A program made the position numbers and the translations under genes. Positions 17,466 through 27,150 of a stretch of DNA of 64,000 bases are shown piece after piece. This stretch comes from Aurantibrevibacter litoralis. GTDB taxonomy: Bacteria > Bacteroidota > Bacteroidia > Flavobacteriales > Flavobacteriaceae. Within the stretch, counting starts at the first letter, position 1. The number at the start of each line of letters is the position of its first letter. The stretch covers positions 62,001-126,000 of the forward strand of contig NZ_JAYEEQ010000010.1 of assembly GCF_034651555.1 (NCBI RefSeq), in the 5' to 3' direction. The notes beneath the pieces were generated by a model. The model was not told the DNA's origin and did no database searches. It saw only the letters and a list, made by a program, of their open reading frames with translations.

Positions 17466-19940
17466 ATGTTTAAGAACAATATCACTTTTAGTATTCTCCT
17501 TTTCATGTTTCTATGGCATATCGCACCCGCCGTAAAGGTTTATGGTGCAGGGAGTCCTGAAACAATGATCGCCCATACCGAGAACTCCGTGTCTTTGCCC
17601 AGCCTTGCTTTTGAACGTGAGGCCAAGCGACATAACATTCGCTTTAAAAGCGTTAAGGCTATAGATAATGCTGCAGGGGGCTATTACACGGTGGCCGGGG
17701 TTTTTGGAAACCCAGAAAACAAGAATAAGGCTTTAAACCGCTTTAAGGCTCTAGGTTTTTCGCCGGGATTTATCCATGACACAAAAAAGAAATTATATTA
17801 CGTATATCTTTCGTATTATGCTAGCGGGATGCTAGCCATTGAAGATTGTGCTTCCCATTACAATGGGAAGTATTCTGAAACCGTCTGGATTTTAAATATT
17901 GCCAATCAAAGTACTTCTATACATCGGGACAATAAGGATTCCTTGTCCGTAGCCTTCCCGGATGCACAACAAGAGCCTACTGCTGATACTTCTATTGCAG
18001 CAATTGCAAGCGTCGTGGAACCCAAAAATGATCCAAAGTACAACAAGCTCATTGCAAAAGCGAATAGTTATTTTGAAATTATGTGGTATGCCGAAGCAGC
18101 TAAACTATATGAAGAAGCACTTAAAGATAATCACAACAATGCCGCTGCGGAAATCGTAGAGCGGGTAGGTGATGCCCACTATTTTAACACCAACGTAGAA
18201 AGAGCCTATTATTGGTATACGCTGTTGTATGAAAATTATGAGGACAATCGCTCATCCAATACCATTTTTAAGTACGCCCAAACCCTAAAAGCTGCCGGAA
18301 AATATACCAAAGCAAAACGCCTCATGCGCTTATTTGATCGCCAAAAGGAATCCACAAATGCCACAAAAGATGCGGTTGCCGAAAATGTTGTGCTTGATGA
18401 GCTCCTTTTAGACAATGCCGTTTTGAAAGATCAGAAATTTGAAATTAAAAATCTAGATGTAAATTCTAAGTATTCGGATTTTTCGCCTGCGTTTTACGAT
18501 ACGGATGCCCTTGTTTTTGCATCTTCCAGGGATTCCTTATTCTTAAATACCAGAAGGTACAAATGGAACGATCAACCCTATTTAGACCTTTATGTGGGTA
18601 AAATAAACGAAGAAACTCAAGAAGTAAAAAGTGCCCTAAAGTTTTCAAAAAAAATAAACTCTAAATATCACGAGGCTTCGGTTACCTTTTCTCCAGACAA
18701 TACAACCATGTATTTTACGCGCAATAACTACGGTAAAAAACTGCGGCGAGATTCAAAAGGAATTAACCATCTTAAAATTTACAGGTCCAAAAAAGTGAAT
18801 GGGGAGTGGACGGAAGCCACAGAAATGCCTTTTAACAGCGACGCGTATTCTACGGGACATCCTGCCTTAAGTCCGGATGGAAAAATCCTGTATTTTGTCT
18901 CTGACATGCCCGGTTCTCTCGGGAAAACGGATATTTTTATGGTAGATATCTTAGACAACGGCACTTACTCTAATCCCAAAAATCTGGGGCCAAAAATTAA
19001 CACCGAACAGCAGGAAATGTTCCCTTTTGTCACTCCTGAAAAATTATATTTTGCCTCAGATGGACACGACGGTTATGGTGGTTTGGACGTGTACCAAGTA
19101 GCACTGCCGGATGAAGATGGTTTTGGAGAGGTCTTTAATTTGGGAACGCCTATTAATAGCAATAGAGATGACTTTTCGTATATTGTAGATGAGGCTACGC
19201 AGAAAGGTTTTTTTGCTTCAAACAGGGATGGTGGCAAAGGGGATGATGATATCTACTCCTTCCAAAAATTGTTGCCTGAAGAAACGTCAACGCATGCCAT
19301 CGAGGGGGTAATAACGGCTTTGGAGACTGGTGAAACCATGCCGAGAGCACTGATTACACTTTTAGATGAAAACAACATCAAAATCAAGGAATTACACAGC
19401 AATGAGGATGGTAGTTTTATGTTTGAAGATCTGGAAAGTAATACAAAGTACACACTACAAATTACAGCAGAAGGTTATGACACTGAAACTAGAGTGCTAC
19501 AGACTGCAGAAAAGGGTATATTAACCGAAAATGTGGCGCTGAGAAAACTGCATGAAGAAATAATTGTAGAAGAAGGAATCCGCAAATTTAAAACCGAACA
19601 TATTTTATTTGATTTTGATCGTTGGAATATTAAAAATGAAGCTGCCGCCGAATTAGAAAAATTAGTGCGCCTCATGTCCGAAAACCCCAACATGGTCATT
19701 AAAATTGAATCGCATACAGATTCTCGTGGTTCAAAAGAATACAACAAATACCTCTCCGATAAACGAGCCAAAGCAACCCGAGATTACATTATTTCGAAAG
19801 GTATTGCAACAAACCGTATTGAGAGTGCCATAGGCTATGGTGAAGCGCGTTTATTAAATGAATGTGACGGCAGTATTCGCTGTACCGAAAAACAACACTT
19901 ACGCAACCGTAGGTCCGAATTTATAATTGTACACACCTAA
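17466..19940 (+). CDS. OmpA family protein with SPOR-like, TPR and PD40 regions
   Basis: This is a large envelope protein with a signal peptide, starting best at MFKNNITFSILL (17466, 824 residues). The frame opens four codons earlier. In the 828-residue numbering of the open frame, a SPOR-like module lies at about 64-150 (GGYYTVAGVFGNPENK, KKLYYVYLSYY), followed by TPR-type helices at about 194-300. A PD40/WD40-like propeller spans about 345-640, with FSPDN and LSPDGK blades, then a carboxypeptidase-regulatory-like beta domain at about 645-710. The C-terminal OmpA domain has HTDSRGSKEYN and the peptidoglycan-binding NRRSEF. It should anchor the outer membrane to peptidoglycan. The N-terminal module recurs in the PorP protein at 41-43.5 kb. 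A terminator follows. Confidence 0.9.
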   Translation: MFKNNITFSILLFMFLWHIAPAVKVYGAGSPETMIAHTENSVSLPSLAFEREAKRHNIRFKSVKAIDNAAGGYYTVAGVFGNPENKNKALNRFKALGFSPGFIHDTKKKLYYVYLSYYASGMLAIEDCASHYNGKYSETVWILNIANQSTSIHRDNKDSLSVAFPDAQQEPTADTSIAAIASVVEPKNDPKYNKLIAKANSYFEIMWYAEAAKLYEEALKDNHNNAAAEIVERVGDAHYFNTNVERAYYWYTLLYENYEDNRSSNTIFKYAQTLKAAGKYTKAKRLMRLFDRQKESTNATKDAVAENVVLDELLLDNAVLKDQKFEIKNLDVNSKYSDFSPAFYDTDALVFASSRDSLFLNTRRYKWNDQPYLDLYVGKINEETQEVKSALKFSKKINSKYHEASVTFSPDNTTMYFTRNNYGKKLRRDSKGINHLKIYRSKKVNGEWTEATEMPFNSDAYSTGHPALSPDGKILYFVSDMPGSLGKTDIFMVDILDNGTYSNPKNLGPKINTEQQEMFPFVTPEKLYFASDGHDGYGGLDVYQVALPDEDGFGEVFNLGTPINSNRDDFSYIVDEATQKGFFASNRDGGKGDDDIYSFQKLLPEETSTHAIEGVITALETGETMPRALITLLDENNIKIKELHSNEDGSFMFEDLESNTKYTLQITAEGYDTETRVLQTAEKGILTENVALRKLHEEIIVEEGIRKFKTEHILFDFDRWNIKNEAAAELEKLVRLMSENPNMVIKIESHTDSRGSKEYNKYLSDKRAKATRDYIISKGIATNRIESAIGYGEARLLNECDGSIRCTEKQHLRNRRSEFIIVHT

Positions 19941-20370
19941 CTTCTTTTTCCATAACACAAGAGCAAACCCTCCCTTTGTAAACGGTGGGTTTTTTTATAC
20001 CTAAGCACTCTTGTCTCTATGTAAAAAATGGGTAGACTGGCGTAAATAGTGTTTGATATAGCTCCGGATTTAGTATTTTTTATCTCATACGAATTGAAAT
20101 TAGAGCAAATCAAAGAGGTGGGGTATATGTCGATTTTTTTTATGTTTAAAATGGATAAGTTATTTGCTTCATCCCCACAACATATATGTGAGCCAATGAT
20201 TATTAGATTGGTCTTTCAAAACCAAGAAGGGGATAAACGTGTCTTTAAAATGGGGTTTCAATCTTAAAACAGCCGTGTTCTACACCGATATTCCTAGCAG
20301 AATTGCTCCTAAAAGAACACCTCTTTAATACATCCTAGGTTTCGTAACCTATTGGTTTAGATGGATTTTG
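19941..20370. other. Intergenic region between converging genes
   Basis: Apart from the terminator at 19966-19996 I see no supported feature. A 72-codon frame at 20049-20267 has no family resemblance, signal or ribosome-binding context and is treated as chance. Confidence 0.6.
19966..19996 (+). terminator. Intrinsic terminator after the OmpA/PD40 gene
   Basis: AACCCTCC pairs with GGTGGGTT with one mismatch around a 10-base loop, and a T-run follows to 19996. Confidence 0.8.
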
Positions 20371-21366
20371 CTATAGAGGAGCGGCACTAAATTGTACCGT
20401 CTTTAGAATGGCTTCCAATTCAAACATATAATCGCGTTTTTCTGTGGCTGGCGCAAAGGTGAATCCTTCTATAACGAGCTTCCGGTTGTTTTCCGGGTCG
20501 TTGATGATGTATGTTAAAAAAGGCCCCGCCATGGGATACCCATGTATTTCCCAAATTCCCTTTACCTCTACGGCCTTTTTTCCGCTTATTTCTGCCGGGA
20601 AGACATAGGGCGAAAAGGCCTTTTCTGTGATCATATAGGTCGTTTTTCCGGGCATATCGGGTCCGGGAATGTATTTTTGACCCATAGAATCGCGCATTTT
20701 TATAATATCCTGTACAAAAGTAGCATCGTTCTTGAAACTATGCCAGGGCATGGCGTAGACGATGATGTTCATTGTGCCTTTTTGGATCTGCCGATCTATC
20801 CACACAAAATTATCTTCTTGTTTGCCTACCCTATAAATGGAAGGAATATTTAGCGTAATTCCAAACTTTTCGCTTAGTGCAGTCTCTTTATTGAGTGATA
20901 TAGTGAATCGCTTTTGGGCTTCTTTAAGCTCCAGATTTTTAAAAGAAGCGATAATTTCGTCTGCCTTGTCTTCTAAATTCTGAATAATTTCTTCCTCGGT
21001 ACTTCCCTTTATTACAGCAATATATTGAGGAGATGCGTAAAGGTCTTTCTTTATATGCGCAATATTCAGCGTGTCTTTTTGAACAAACAATACCGATCTG
21101 GTATTCCGAATGGTGCCACTAAATACGCTTGGTGGCATTTGGTTTATGGTAAACAAAGGTTCTTCCCAAGTAAGACCCAATACAGGTGCTGCAAAATGTT
21201 CTCTTAGCCTATCACCGACTGTGCCTTCCCAAAGGACATTGTCTATTACGATGGCGACTGAATTAATAGCGCCTATAGATCCGGGTAAATAACTTTTTTT
21301 GTCGCCCTCCTTACATGCTGTTAAAAGCAACATAAAGACAGCCAAAAGCGGTACGTGTTTTTGCAT
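20371..21366 (-). CDS. DUF4837 family lipoprotein
   Basis: This 331-residue protein starts MQKHVPLLAVFMLLLTACKEG with a clear lipoprotein signal (LLTAC). The body, with SVAIVIDNVLWEGTVGDRLREHF near the N-terminus and the later AMPWHSFKNDATF, matches my recollection of DUF4837, a Bacteroidota-only family of unknown function. It lies 21 bases downstream of the MltD-like transglycosylase gene on the same strand, an association I recall from other flavobacteria, which suggests an envelope role. No catalytic motif is visible. Confidence 0.85.
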   Translation of the reverse strand: MQKHVPLLAVFMLLLTACKEGDKKSYLPGSIGAINSVAIVIDNVLWEGTVGDRLREHFAAPVLGLTWEEPLFTINQMPPSVFSGTIRNTRSVLFVQKDTLNIAHIKKDLYASPQYIAVIKGSTEEEIIQNLEDKADEIIASFKNLELKEAQKRFTISLNKETALSEKFGITLNIPSIYRVGKQEDNFVWIDRQIQKGTMNIIVYAMPWHSFKNDATFVQDIIKMRDSMGQKYIPGPDMPGKTTYMITEKAFSPYVFPAEISGKKAVEVKGIWEIHGYPMAGPFLTYIINDPENNRKLVIEGFTFAPATEKRDYMFELEAILKTVQFSAAPL

Positions 21367-21387
21367 AAGGTGTGGTTTTGAAAACGA

Positions 21388-23019
21388 TTAACAACTGCAC
21401 AGCTTTAGTTTTGTGCCTGGTTTTATATCGTTACCACTAATACCGTTCCATTCTCGTAAATTATCAATAGAAATTCCGGGATATTTTCTAGAAATAGTCC
21501 ATAATGAGTCCCCGTTTTGTACGGTATGAACTTTTACGTCGTTCGCAATGGCTGTATTTGCAGGCCTTGCAGATGCCTCAGAAGCGGTTTTAACAGGTTT
21601 TGGCGTGCCGTTTGCATATATCGTTAGTCGTTGGCCTACGCGAATGGTATTACTACGCAATCCGTTCCAATCTTTAAGGTCAGATACCCGCACCCGATAC
21701 CTATCGGCAATTTTACCCAGCACATCGCCGCTTTGCACCCTATACCGGATCGGATTTCCTTGAATCTGTGCTTGTTGTGGGGCTATGGTTTCTTCCGATT
21801 TCAGCGCCTCCTTCACATAGGCATAAATAGCCTCCTCATTAGTAACAAATTTCCCCATCGACTTAACAGGTAAGCGCAGCGCATAATTTTTATTCGCTAC
21901 ATAGGGGATTACATCCAACCTGTAGGAAGGATTCAAAATCTTCAGTTCCTCTACATCCACATCAACCAAATCCGAAATTTGTTGAAAGGTTATATTGCTT
22001 TTTACATGAATGGTATCGGTTTCAAAATAAGGACGGGCAACCGGCTTACCCTTTAACCCATGCTCTTCGGCATATTCAAAAATATACATCATGGCCAAAA
22101 AGGCAGGCACATACCCGGCGGTTTCTCTAGGTAGGTTTCTCCTAATGTTCCAATAATTGGTATATCCTCCAGATCTTCTTATGGCCTTGTTTACATTGCC
22201 CGGACCTGAATTGTAAGCTGCCAATGCCAAATCCCAATCGCCAAAAATATCATATAATTTGGCCAGGTATTTACTTGCTGCTTTGGTGGATGCTATAGGA
22301 TCACTACGTTCATCTACATAACTATTTACATCGAGTTTGTACATTTTGCCCGTGCCGTACATAAATTGCCAAAGTCCTGTTGCACCTACTCTAGAACGAG
22401 CTCTTGGATTTAGAGCCGATTCAATAACTGCCAAGTATTTAATTTCTAAGGGAATGTTATGCCGATCTAATTCTTGCTCAAACATGGGAAAATAGAACTG
22501 ACTCAACGTGAGCATACGTTCTAAAAAATCGCGTTTACGCGTTAGAAATGAATTTATAACGTTCTCCAAGGAGGGATTGTACACCACGTTGAAAGGTGTT
22601 TTTTGGTTGATTTGTTCTAACCGAAGTTTAAGGGTCTCTGTATTTACATTAGGATGATATACAGAATCTATTTCCAGTTGTGCTATTTCTTCATAGATTA
22701 CCTCAAAAAGTGCTGTATTAGTTACCATTTCCTTCATCCATAGGCTGTCGTACTTAGCCGCTTCCGGCAGGTCTTGAAGGTTGAATTTTTTATCCGATGA
22801 TGCGGACGGGAAAATTGATGTTAGCGGTACTTCTTCAGATTCCATAACTACCACTTGCTCAACACTTTCCGTGTCTACTGCCAAGGTGTCTTTTGCAACC
22901 AGTACTGCTTGTTCGCTTTCAACGGACGCAACAGGCGTAGATGGAGCGGTTTGGGAATAACCATGCCATACGAAAGCCGAGACTATAAGAGTAGAAAAAA
23001 ACGGTTTGTGATACATCAT
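21388..23019 (-). CDS. mltD: Membrane-bound lytic murein transglycosylase, MltD-like, with two LysM domains
   Basis: The 543-residue protein has an N-terminal signal peptide (FFSTLIVSAFVWHGYSQ). The transglycosylase domain at about residues 170-330 has the catalytic Glu in AVIESALNP, then GATGLWQFMYGTGK and LALAAYNSGPGNVNKAI. Two C-terminal LysM modules start YRVQSGDVLGKIADRY (about 424) and HTVQNGDSLWTISRKY (about 493). It cleaves peptidoglycan glycan strands to 1,6-anhydro ends. The downstream partner on the same strand encodes the DUF4837 lipoprotein. Confidence 0.93.
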   Translation of the reverse strand: MMYHKPFFSTLIVSAFVWHGYSQTAPSTPVASVESEQAVLVAKDTLAVDTESVEQVVVMESEEVPLTSIFPSASSDKKFNLQDLPEAAKYDSLWMKEMVTNTALFEVIYEEIAQLEIDSVYHPNVNTETLKLRLEQINQKTPFNVVYNPSLENVINSFLTRKRDFLERMLTLSQFYFPMFEQELDRHNIPLEIKYLAVIESALNPRARSRVGATGLWQFMYGTGKMYKLDVNSYVDERSDPIASTKAASKYLAKLYDIFGDWDLALAAYNSGPGNVNKAIRRSGGYTNYWNIRRNLPRETAGYVPAFLAMMYIFEYAEEHGLKGKPVARPYFETDTIHVKSNITFQQISDLVDVDVEELKILNPSYRLDVIPYVANKNYALRLPVKSMGKFVTNEEAIYAYVKEALKSEETIAPQQAQIQGNPIRYRVQSGDVLGKIADRYRVRVSDLKDWNGLRSNTIRVGQRLTIYANGTPKPVKTASEASARPANTAIANDVKVHTVQNGDSLWTISRKYPGISIDNLREWNGISGNDIKPGTKLKLCSC

Positions 23020-23134
23020 AGGGCTGTTATTAAACTAAATGAGGATAACGAAAATCGCCTTTTTTTCTGAAATACTAAAATTTAATATCGAAAAAATGCG
23101 CAAATACGCAATGCCCCGTTTATCGATAACGCCT

Positions 23135-24328
23135 TTATCCTTCTAATATTGCAGCGATACCGGGCAAGATTTTACCCTCTAGACTTTCCAGCATGGCACC
23201 GCCACCGGTTGAAACATAACTTACTTTGTCTTCAAAGCCAAATTGCTTTACCGCCGCTACAGAATCACCACCACCTACTAATGAAAATGCCCCGTTTTGA
23301 GTAGCTTCATCTATATAATTACCAATAGCAATGGTTCCGTTGGCAAAATTTTCCATTTCAAAAACCCCTACGGGGCCGTTCCATAAAATGGTTTTAGAAG
23401 CAAGTATTACTTTTTTGAAGTTTTCTAAGGTCTTTGGTCCTGCATCAAGACCCTGCCAACCCTCCGGTATAGCATCTACCGGTACGATTTTGGTTTGTGC
23501 CGAATTACTAAAGGCATCTGCCGCCAACACATCTACGGGAATATGTACGGTTACCCCTTTTTCTTTGGCTTTTTCCAAAATCTCCAACGCCAGTTCCATT
23601 TTGTCATCTTCACAAATGGAATCGCCTACTTGTCCGCCTTTCGCTTTAACAAAAGTATACGTCATTCCACCTCCAATAATTAGATGATCTACCTTGTCTA
23701 AAATATTTTCTATGATGGTAATTTTTGAAGATACTTTAGCACCCCCTAAAATAGCCGTTATGGGTTTTTCGCCCGTGCGCATAACCTTTTCTATAGCTTC
23801 TATTTCATTAGCCAGTAAGTACCCGAATGCCTTTTTACCCGGAAAGAAATTGGCAACAATAGTCGTAGAAGCATGCGCCCTATGCGCGGTACCAAAGGCA
23901 TCATTAACATATATATCCCCTAATTTGGACAGCTTTTCGGAAAAATCCTTGCTACCTTCCTCTTCCTCTGCATGAAATCGTAAATTTTCGAGCAATAGGA
24001 TCTCACCACTTCTTAAATCGGATACTGCATTCTCGGCGGTTCTTCCTATGCAGTCATCTGCAAACTTCACAGTAACGCCTATAATCTCGGATACTTTGGC
24101 GCATATATGCTTTAAAGATAAATCGGCACTACGTTTACCGTCGGGTCGGCCTAGATGACTCATTAACACCGCACTACCGCCATCTTCTAACACTTTTAGA
24201 ATGGTAGGCTTGGCTGCTTCTATTCTACTGGCATCCGTAACCTCAAAATCTGCATTAAGCGGCACATTAAAATCTACCCGAATGAGTGCTTTTTTGTCTT
24301 CAAAATTAAAATCGTCTATCGTTTTCAT
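23135..24328 (-). CDS. pgk: Phosphoglycerate kinase
   Basis: This 397-residue glycolytic enzyme transfers phosphate between 1,3-bisphosphoglycerate and ADP. The family blocks are intact. RVDFNVPLN lies at the N-terminus, MSHLGRPDG near residue 60, and LLLENLRFHAEEE near 110. LGGAKVSSKI falls near 190 and the nucleotide-binding GGGDSVAAVKQFG near 350. The length is normal. The upstream side is a 426-base gap, so it is probably transcribed alone or into mltD. Confidence 0.97.
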   Translation of the reverse strand: MKTIDDFNFEDKKALIRVDFNVPLNADFEVTDASRIEAAKPTILKVLEDGGSAVLMSHLGRPDGKRSADLSLKHICAKVSEIIGVTVKFADDCIGRTAENAVSDLRSGEILLLENLRFHAEEEEGSKDFSEKLSKLGDIYVNDAFGTAHRAHASTTIVANFFPGKKAFGYLLANEIEAIEKVMRTGEKPITAILGGAKVSSKITIIENILDKVDHLIIGGGMTYTFVKAKGGQVGDSICEDDKMELALEILEKAKEKGVTVHIPVDVLAADAFSNSAQTKIVPVDAIPEGWQGLDAGPKTLENFKKVILASKTILWNGPVGVFEMENFANGTIAIGNYIDEATQNGAFSLVGGGDSVAAVKQFGFEDKVSYVSTGGGAMLESLEGKILPGIAAILEG

Positions 24329-24754
24329 CTATTTAAAATAAATTTATTTCTATTATCATGCGTCAACCAAGCCCGGTGCGGAAAAGGAACGCCTATAATC
24401 TTGCTTTTTGGCGTTCCATTTTACCCTAAACACGCTGTTGCTATTTTGTCTATTTGCAAATGTAAAGATTTATGCAGCGCTTCTAAACCCCAAATTCATA
24501 ATATTTATGAAATTGTATTTTTTAATGATGCGTCTTTGTCTGTGCCGAATATCTTGGTCGTACGTACTATTATAGATTTATATTGAATCCTATTGCATCC
24601 TTTAATGCTTCATTATTGGGGCTTTATGCCGTTACTAGCAATCTATCTGAAGATTAAATTTTGGTGCTGCTCCTTCTTAAATAAAATAGTACCCAGAGTA
24701 CGGTCTATTGCCGCAGCGCACCTTATAAATGCTAAAAAAAACTATCTTTGACTT
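24329..24754. other. Divergent intergenic region between pgk and holB
   Basis: The region is AT-rich and holds the promoters of the two divergent genes. The only signal I can place is the -7 box at 24743-24750. No RNA gene or convincing small gene is visible. Confidence 0.6.
24743..24750 (+). promoter_or_regulatory. -7 promoter box (TATCTTTG) touching the holB start
   Basis: TATCTTTG matches TAnnTTTG exactly and ends 4 bases before the ATG at 24755. Transcription should start at or next to the start codon, which implies a leaderless mRNA. Confidence 0.55.
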
Positions 24755-25906
24755 ATGTTGTTTCGTGATATTTTAGGTCTGGATCATATAAAAAAGCACT
24801 TAACCACTAGTGCAGACGCCGGGCGCATTCCCCATGCCCAAATGTTTGTGGGTGCGGAAGGTGTTGGCACACTGCCAATGGCACTGGCTTATGCACAATA
24901 CATTCTGTGTAAAAACAGTGAAGCAGAAAATACTACCGGCAACGAGGCCTGCAATCTAAAGTGCTCGCATTTTTCGCACCCCGATCTTCACTTTGCTTTT
25001 CCCGTAGCCAATACCGAAAAGGTAAAGTCGCACGCTGTAAGCAATCATTTCATGGGAGATTGGCAGCTCTTTTTAAAAGAACAGCCTTATGGCAATCTTT
25101 TTGATTGGTATCGCCACATAAACATTGAAAAAAAGCAGGGGCTCATTGGTGTGGATGAAGCCCAAGACATTGCGCGGAAATTAAGTTTAAAGTCGTATGA
25201 AGGCGGCTGGAAGGTGATGCTTATTTGGATGGCCGAAAAATTGAATACGCAAGCTGCCAACAAGCTTTTAAAACTTTTGGAAGAACCGCCTGCTCAGACT
25301 TTATTTTTATTAGTTGTAGAGGAGGAGGAAACCCTACTGCAAACCATACGCTCGCGTTGCCAGGTACTTCATTTCCCTCCTTTAGCGGATCAGGTAATTG
25401 CACAAAAATTACAGGAAAATGGATTACCATTGGATGAAGCAATGCGCATTGCGCACGAGGCCAACGGGAATTACAACAAAGCTTTAGACCTAATGCATAA
25501 GGACTCCGAAGATCTCGTTTTTGAAAAGTGGTTTGTACAGTGGGTTCGCAGCGCTTTTAAAGCTAAGGGCAATAAGGCTGCTATTCATGAGTTACTGCTT
25601 TGGAGTGATGAAGTCGCCAAAACAGGTAGAGAAACGCAAAAAAAGTTTTTGGTCTATGCCCTTGCCATGATGCGGCAAGCGCTGCTTCGAAATTATAATG
25701 CTGAGACGTTGGCCTATATGAAGATTCATATGGAAGGATTTCAGTTTGAGAAATTTGCCCCATTTATACATGAAAATAATATTTTTGGAATTGTTTCCGA
25801 AGTAGAAGATGCCATGTATCACGTAGAGCGAAACGGAAATTCCAAGCTTATTTTTACGGATTTATCAATTAAATTAACGCGGCTATTACACACCAAAGCC
25901 TCTTAA
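24755..25906 (+). CDS. holB: DNA polymerase III delta' subunit
   Basis: The 383-residue clamp-loader subunit starts MLFRDILGLDHIKKHL and continues GRIPHAQMFVG, as is typical for HolB. The P-loop position reads GAEGVGTLP without the Lys-Thr pair, in line with delta' not hydrolysing ATP. Cysteines around residues 52-70 (CNLKCSHFSHPDLHF) form the zinc-module region. VDEAQDIARKLSLKSYEGGWKV and LLKLLEEPPAQTLFLLV are the AAA+ core blocks. It ends 9 bases before a small membrane protein gene. Confidence 0.93.
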   Translation: MLFRDILGLDHIKKHLTTSADAGRIPHAQMFVGAEGVGTLPMALAYAQYILCKNSEAENTTGNEACNLKCSHFSHPDLHFAFPVANTEKVKSHAVSNHFMGDWQLFLKEQPYGNLFDWYRHINIEKKQGLIGVDEAQDIARKLSLKSYEGGWKVMLIWMAEKLNTQAANKLLKLLEEPPAQTLFLLVVEEEETLLQTIRSRCQVLHFPPLADQVIAQKLQENGLPLDEAMRIAHEANGNYNKALDLMHKDSEDLVFEKWFVQWVRSAFKAKGNKAAIHELLLWSDEVAKTGRETQKKFLVYALAMMRQALLRNYNAETLAYMKIHMEGFQFEKFAPFIHENNIFGIVSEVEDAMYHVERNGNSKLIFTDLSIKLTRLLHTKAS

Positions 25907-25915
25907 CACACGCTA

Positions 25916-26326
25916 ATGATGATGACTACAATCTTTAACAATGCCACCGAAATTAGTATATTATTATTTCTATGCATCACTTTTGCACAAAGCGGGATAG
26001 ATAAAATAATAGATTGGGAGGGTAATTTGAGTTGGTTAAAAAGCCATTTTAAGAAAACCATTTTTAAGACTTCCATTCCGCTCTTGTTGGGAATCCTTAT
26101 TGTCTTAGAAATGGCCTCGGGGCTTTTGTCTGCGCTTGGTATCGTAAAATTAGTTTTAGATGGCACCCAAACTATAGCCCTGTATGCTGCTCTATTCTCG
26201 GTGTTTTCGTTTTTACTATTGCTCTTAGGTCAGCGCATCGCTAAAGACTACGATGGCGCTCGTACTATTGCTATCTATTTTATACCCGCTGTATTCTTGC
26301 TTTTTCTCTTACAGCACGGAACCTAG
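25916..26326 (+). CDS. DoxX-like four-helix membrane protein
   Basis: This 136-residue protein has four hydrophobic helices and the DoxX-type block ITFAQSGIDKIIDWEGNLSWLKSHF after helix 1. DoxX-like proteins are small membrane proteins with varied or unknown functions. It follows holB by 9 bases and is probably co-transcribed. The start is uncertain, because three Met codons occur in a row (MMMTT). No active-site residue can be named. Confidence 0.75.
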   Translation: MMMTTIFNNATEISILLFLCITFAQSGIDKIIDWEGNLSWLKSHFKKTIFKTSIPLLLGILIVLEMASGLLSALGIVKLVLDGTQTIALYAALFSVFSFLLLLLGQRIAKDYDGARTIAIYFIPAVFLLFLLQHGT

Positions 26327-26334
26327 ATAGAACT

Positions 26335-26365
26335 AAAAAAGGGAAGCGATGTACTTGCTTCCCTT
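26335..26365 (-). terminator. Intrinsic terminator between converging genes
   Basis: AAGGGAAGC (26339-26347) pairs perfectly with GCTTCCCTT (26357-26365). The A-run at 26335-26340 gives a U-tract on the minus strand, so it mainly ends the ompH-like transcript. Confidence 0.88.
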
Positions 26366-26389
26366 GAAGTATAGAACACATGCTAGTTC

Positions 26390-26896
26390 CTATTTCTTGT
26401 ATTTTTCATTTAATAGTTTGGTGATTTCTTCGGTAAGGTTATGGGCTTCTGCCCCATAGAGCACACTACCCCCATCACCGCCACTTAAAATATAGGCATA
26501 TCCGTTAGCCTTTCCGTAAGCACTAATTTCACGCTTTACCTTACTCACCATACTATCGATCTCTGTCTGATTTTCCTGCTGTAATTGCTGCTCTTCCTGC
26601 TGTAATTGTTGTCCTATCATTTGACTCCTTTGCTGTAGTAACCCGTATTCTTCCTGAGCTCTGTTTTGTGCCATACTTTGCGCCCTTTGTTGAAAAGCTT
26701 GTGCTTCCAACTGAAAACTCTGTGAGATACTATCTCTCTTTTTTGTAAATTTTGCCGCCTTTGCGTTAAACTTGGTCTCCACATCCACCTTTTCTTGATA
26801 CGCATTAATGAGCTTTACGTTATCTACATAACCTATTTTTTCTTGCTTGCATGCAACGGCTAGAACGATGGTAAAAGCCAGAACTATATTTTTCAT
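26390..26896 (-). CDS. OmpH/Skp family periplasmic chaperone-like protein
   Basis: The 168-residue protein starts MKNIVLAFTIVLAVACKQEKIGYVDNVKLI. The KIGYVDNVKLINAY block after the signal is the OmpH start, followed by a long glutamine-rich coiled coil (about residues 55-125) and a closing beta strand segment (GYAYILSGGDGGSVLYG). Skp-type proteins hold unfolded outer-membrane proteins in the periplasm. A cysteine at the end of the signal (AVAC) suggests a lipid anchor, unlike classical soluble Skp. It is monocistronic, with a promoter box upstream and a terminator downstream. Confidence 0.88.
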   Translation of the reverse strand: MKNIVLAFTIVLAVACKQEKIGYVDNVKLINAYQEKVDVETKFNAKAAKFTKKRDSISQSFQLEAQAFQQRAQSMAQNRAQEEYGLLQQRSQMIGQQLQQEEQQLQQENQTEIDSMVSKVKREISAYGKANGYAYILSGGDGGSVLYGAEAHNLTEEITKLLNEKYKK

Positions 26897-26919
26897 TATT
26901 TTAAAATTTAAAGTTGCGC

Positions 26920-26927
26920 AAAAGTAT
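26920..26927 (-). promoter_or_regulatory. -7 promoter box (TACTTTTG) for the OmpH/Skp gene
   Basis: TACTTTTG on the minus strand fits TAnnTTTG and lies 23 bases before the ATG at 26896. Confidence 0.5.
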
Positions 26928-27150
26928 GAAAGCTTTTTTGATTATTTCATGACTAAGGCACGTAATACCATTATGGATTAAAGGCGCCCTTGAGACAGGT
27001 TTTATTAAACATAATTAAATACTATAATTTACCATTATTAGTATAGTTTTACTCTATACTCTTGGCCTATGTTAAAGCGCATTTTACAGCGTATTGGAAA
27101 ATTTGTGTGCCAAGGTATAGTCTTATCAAAAAATACCCCTAGCAACGCTC

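Noticed and set aside
20049..20267. 72-codon frame on the plus strand considered as a small gene
   Set aside because: There is no recognisable domain, signal or promoter box, and it starts in a region following a terminator.
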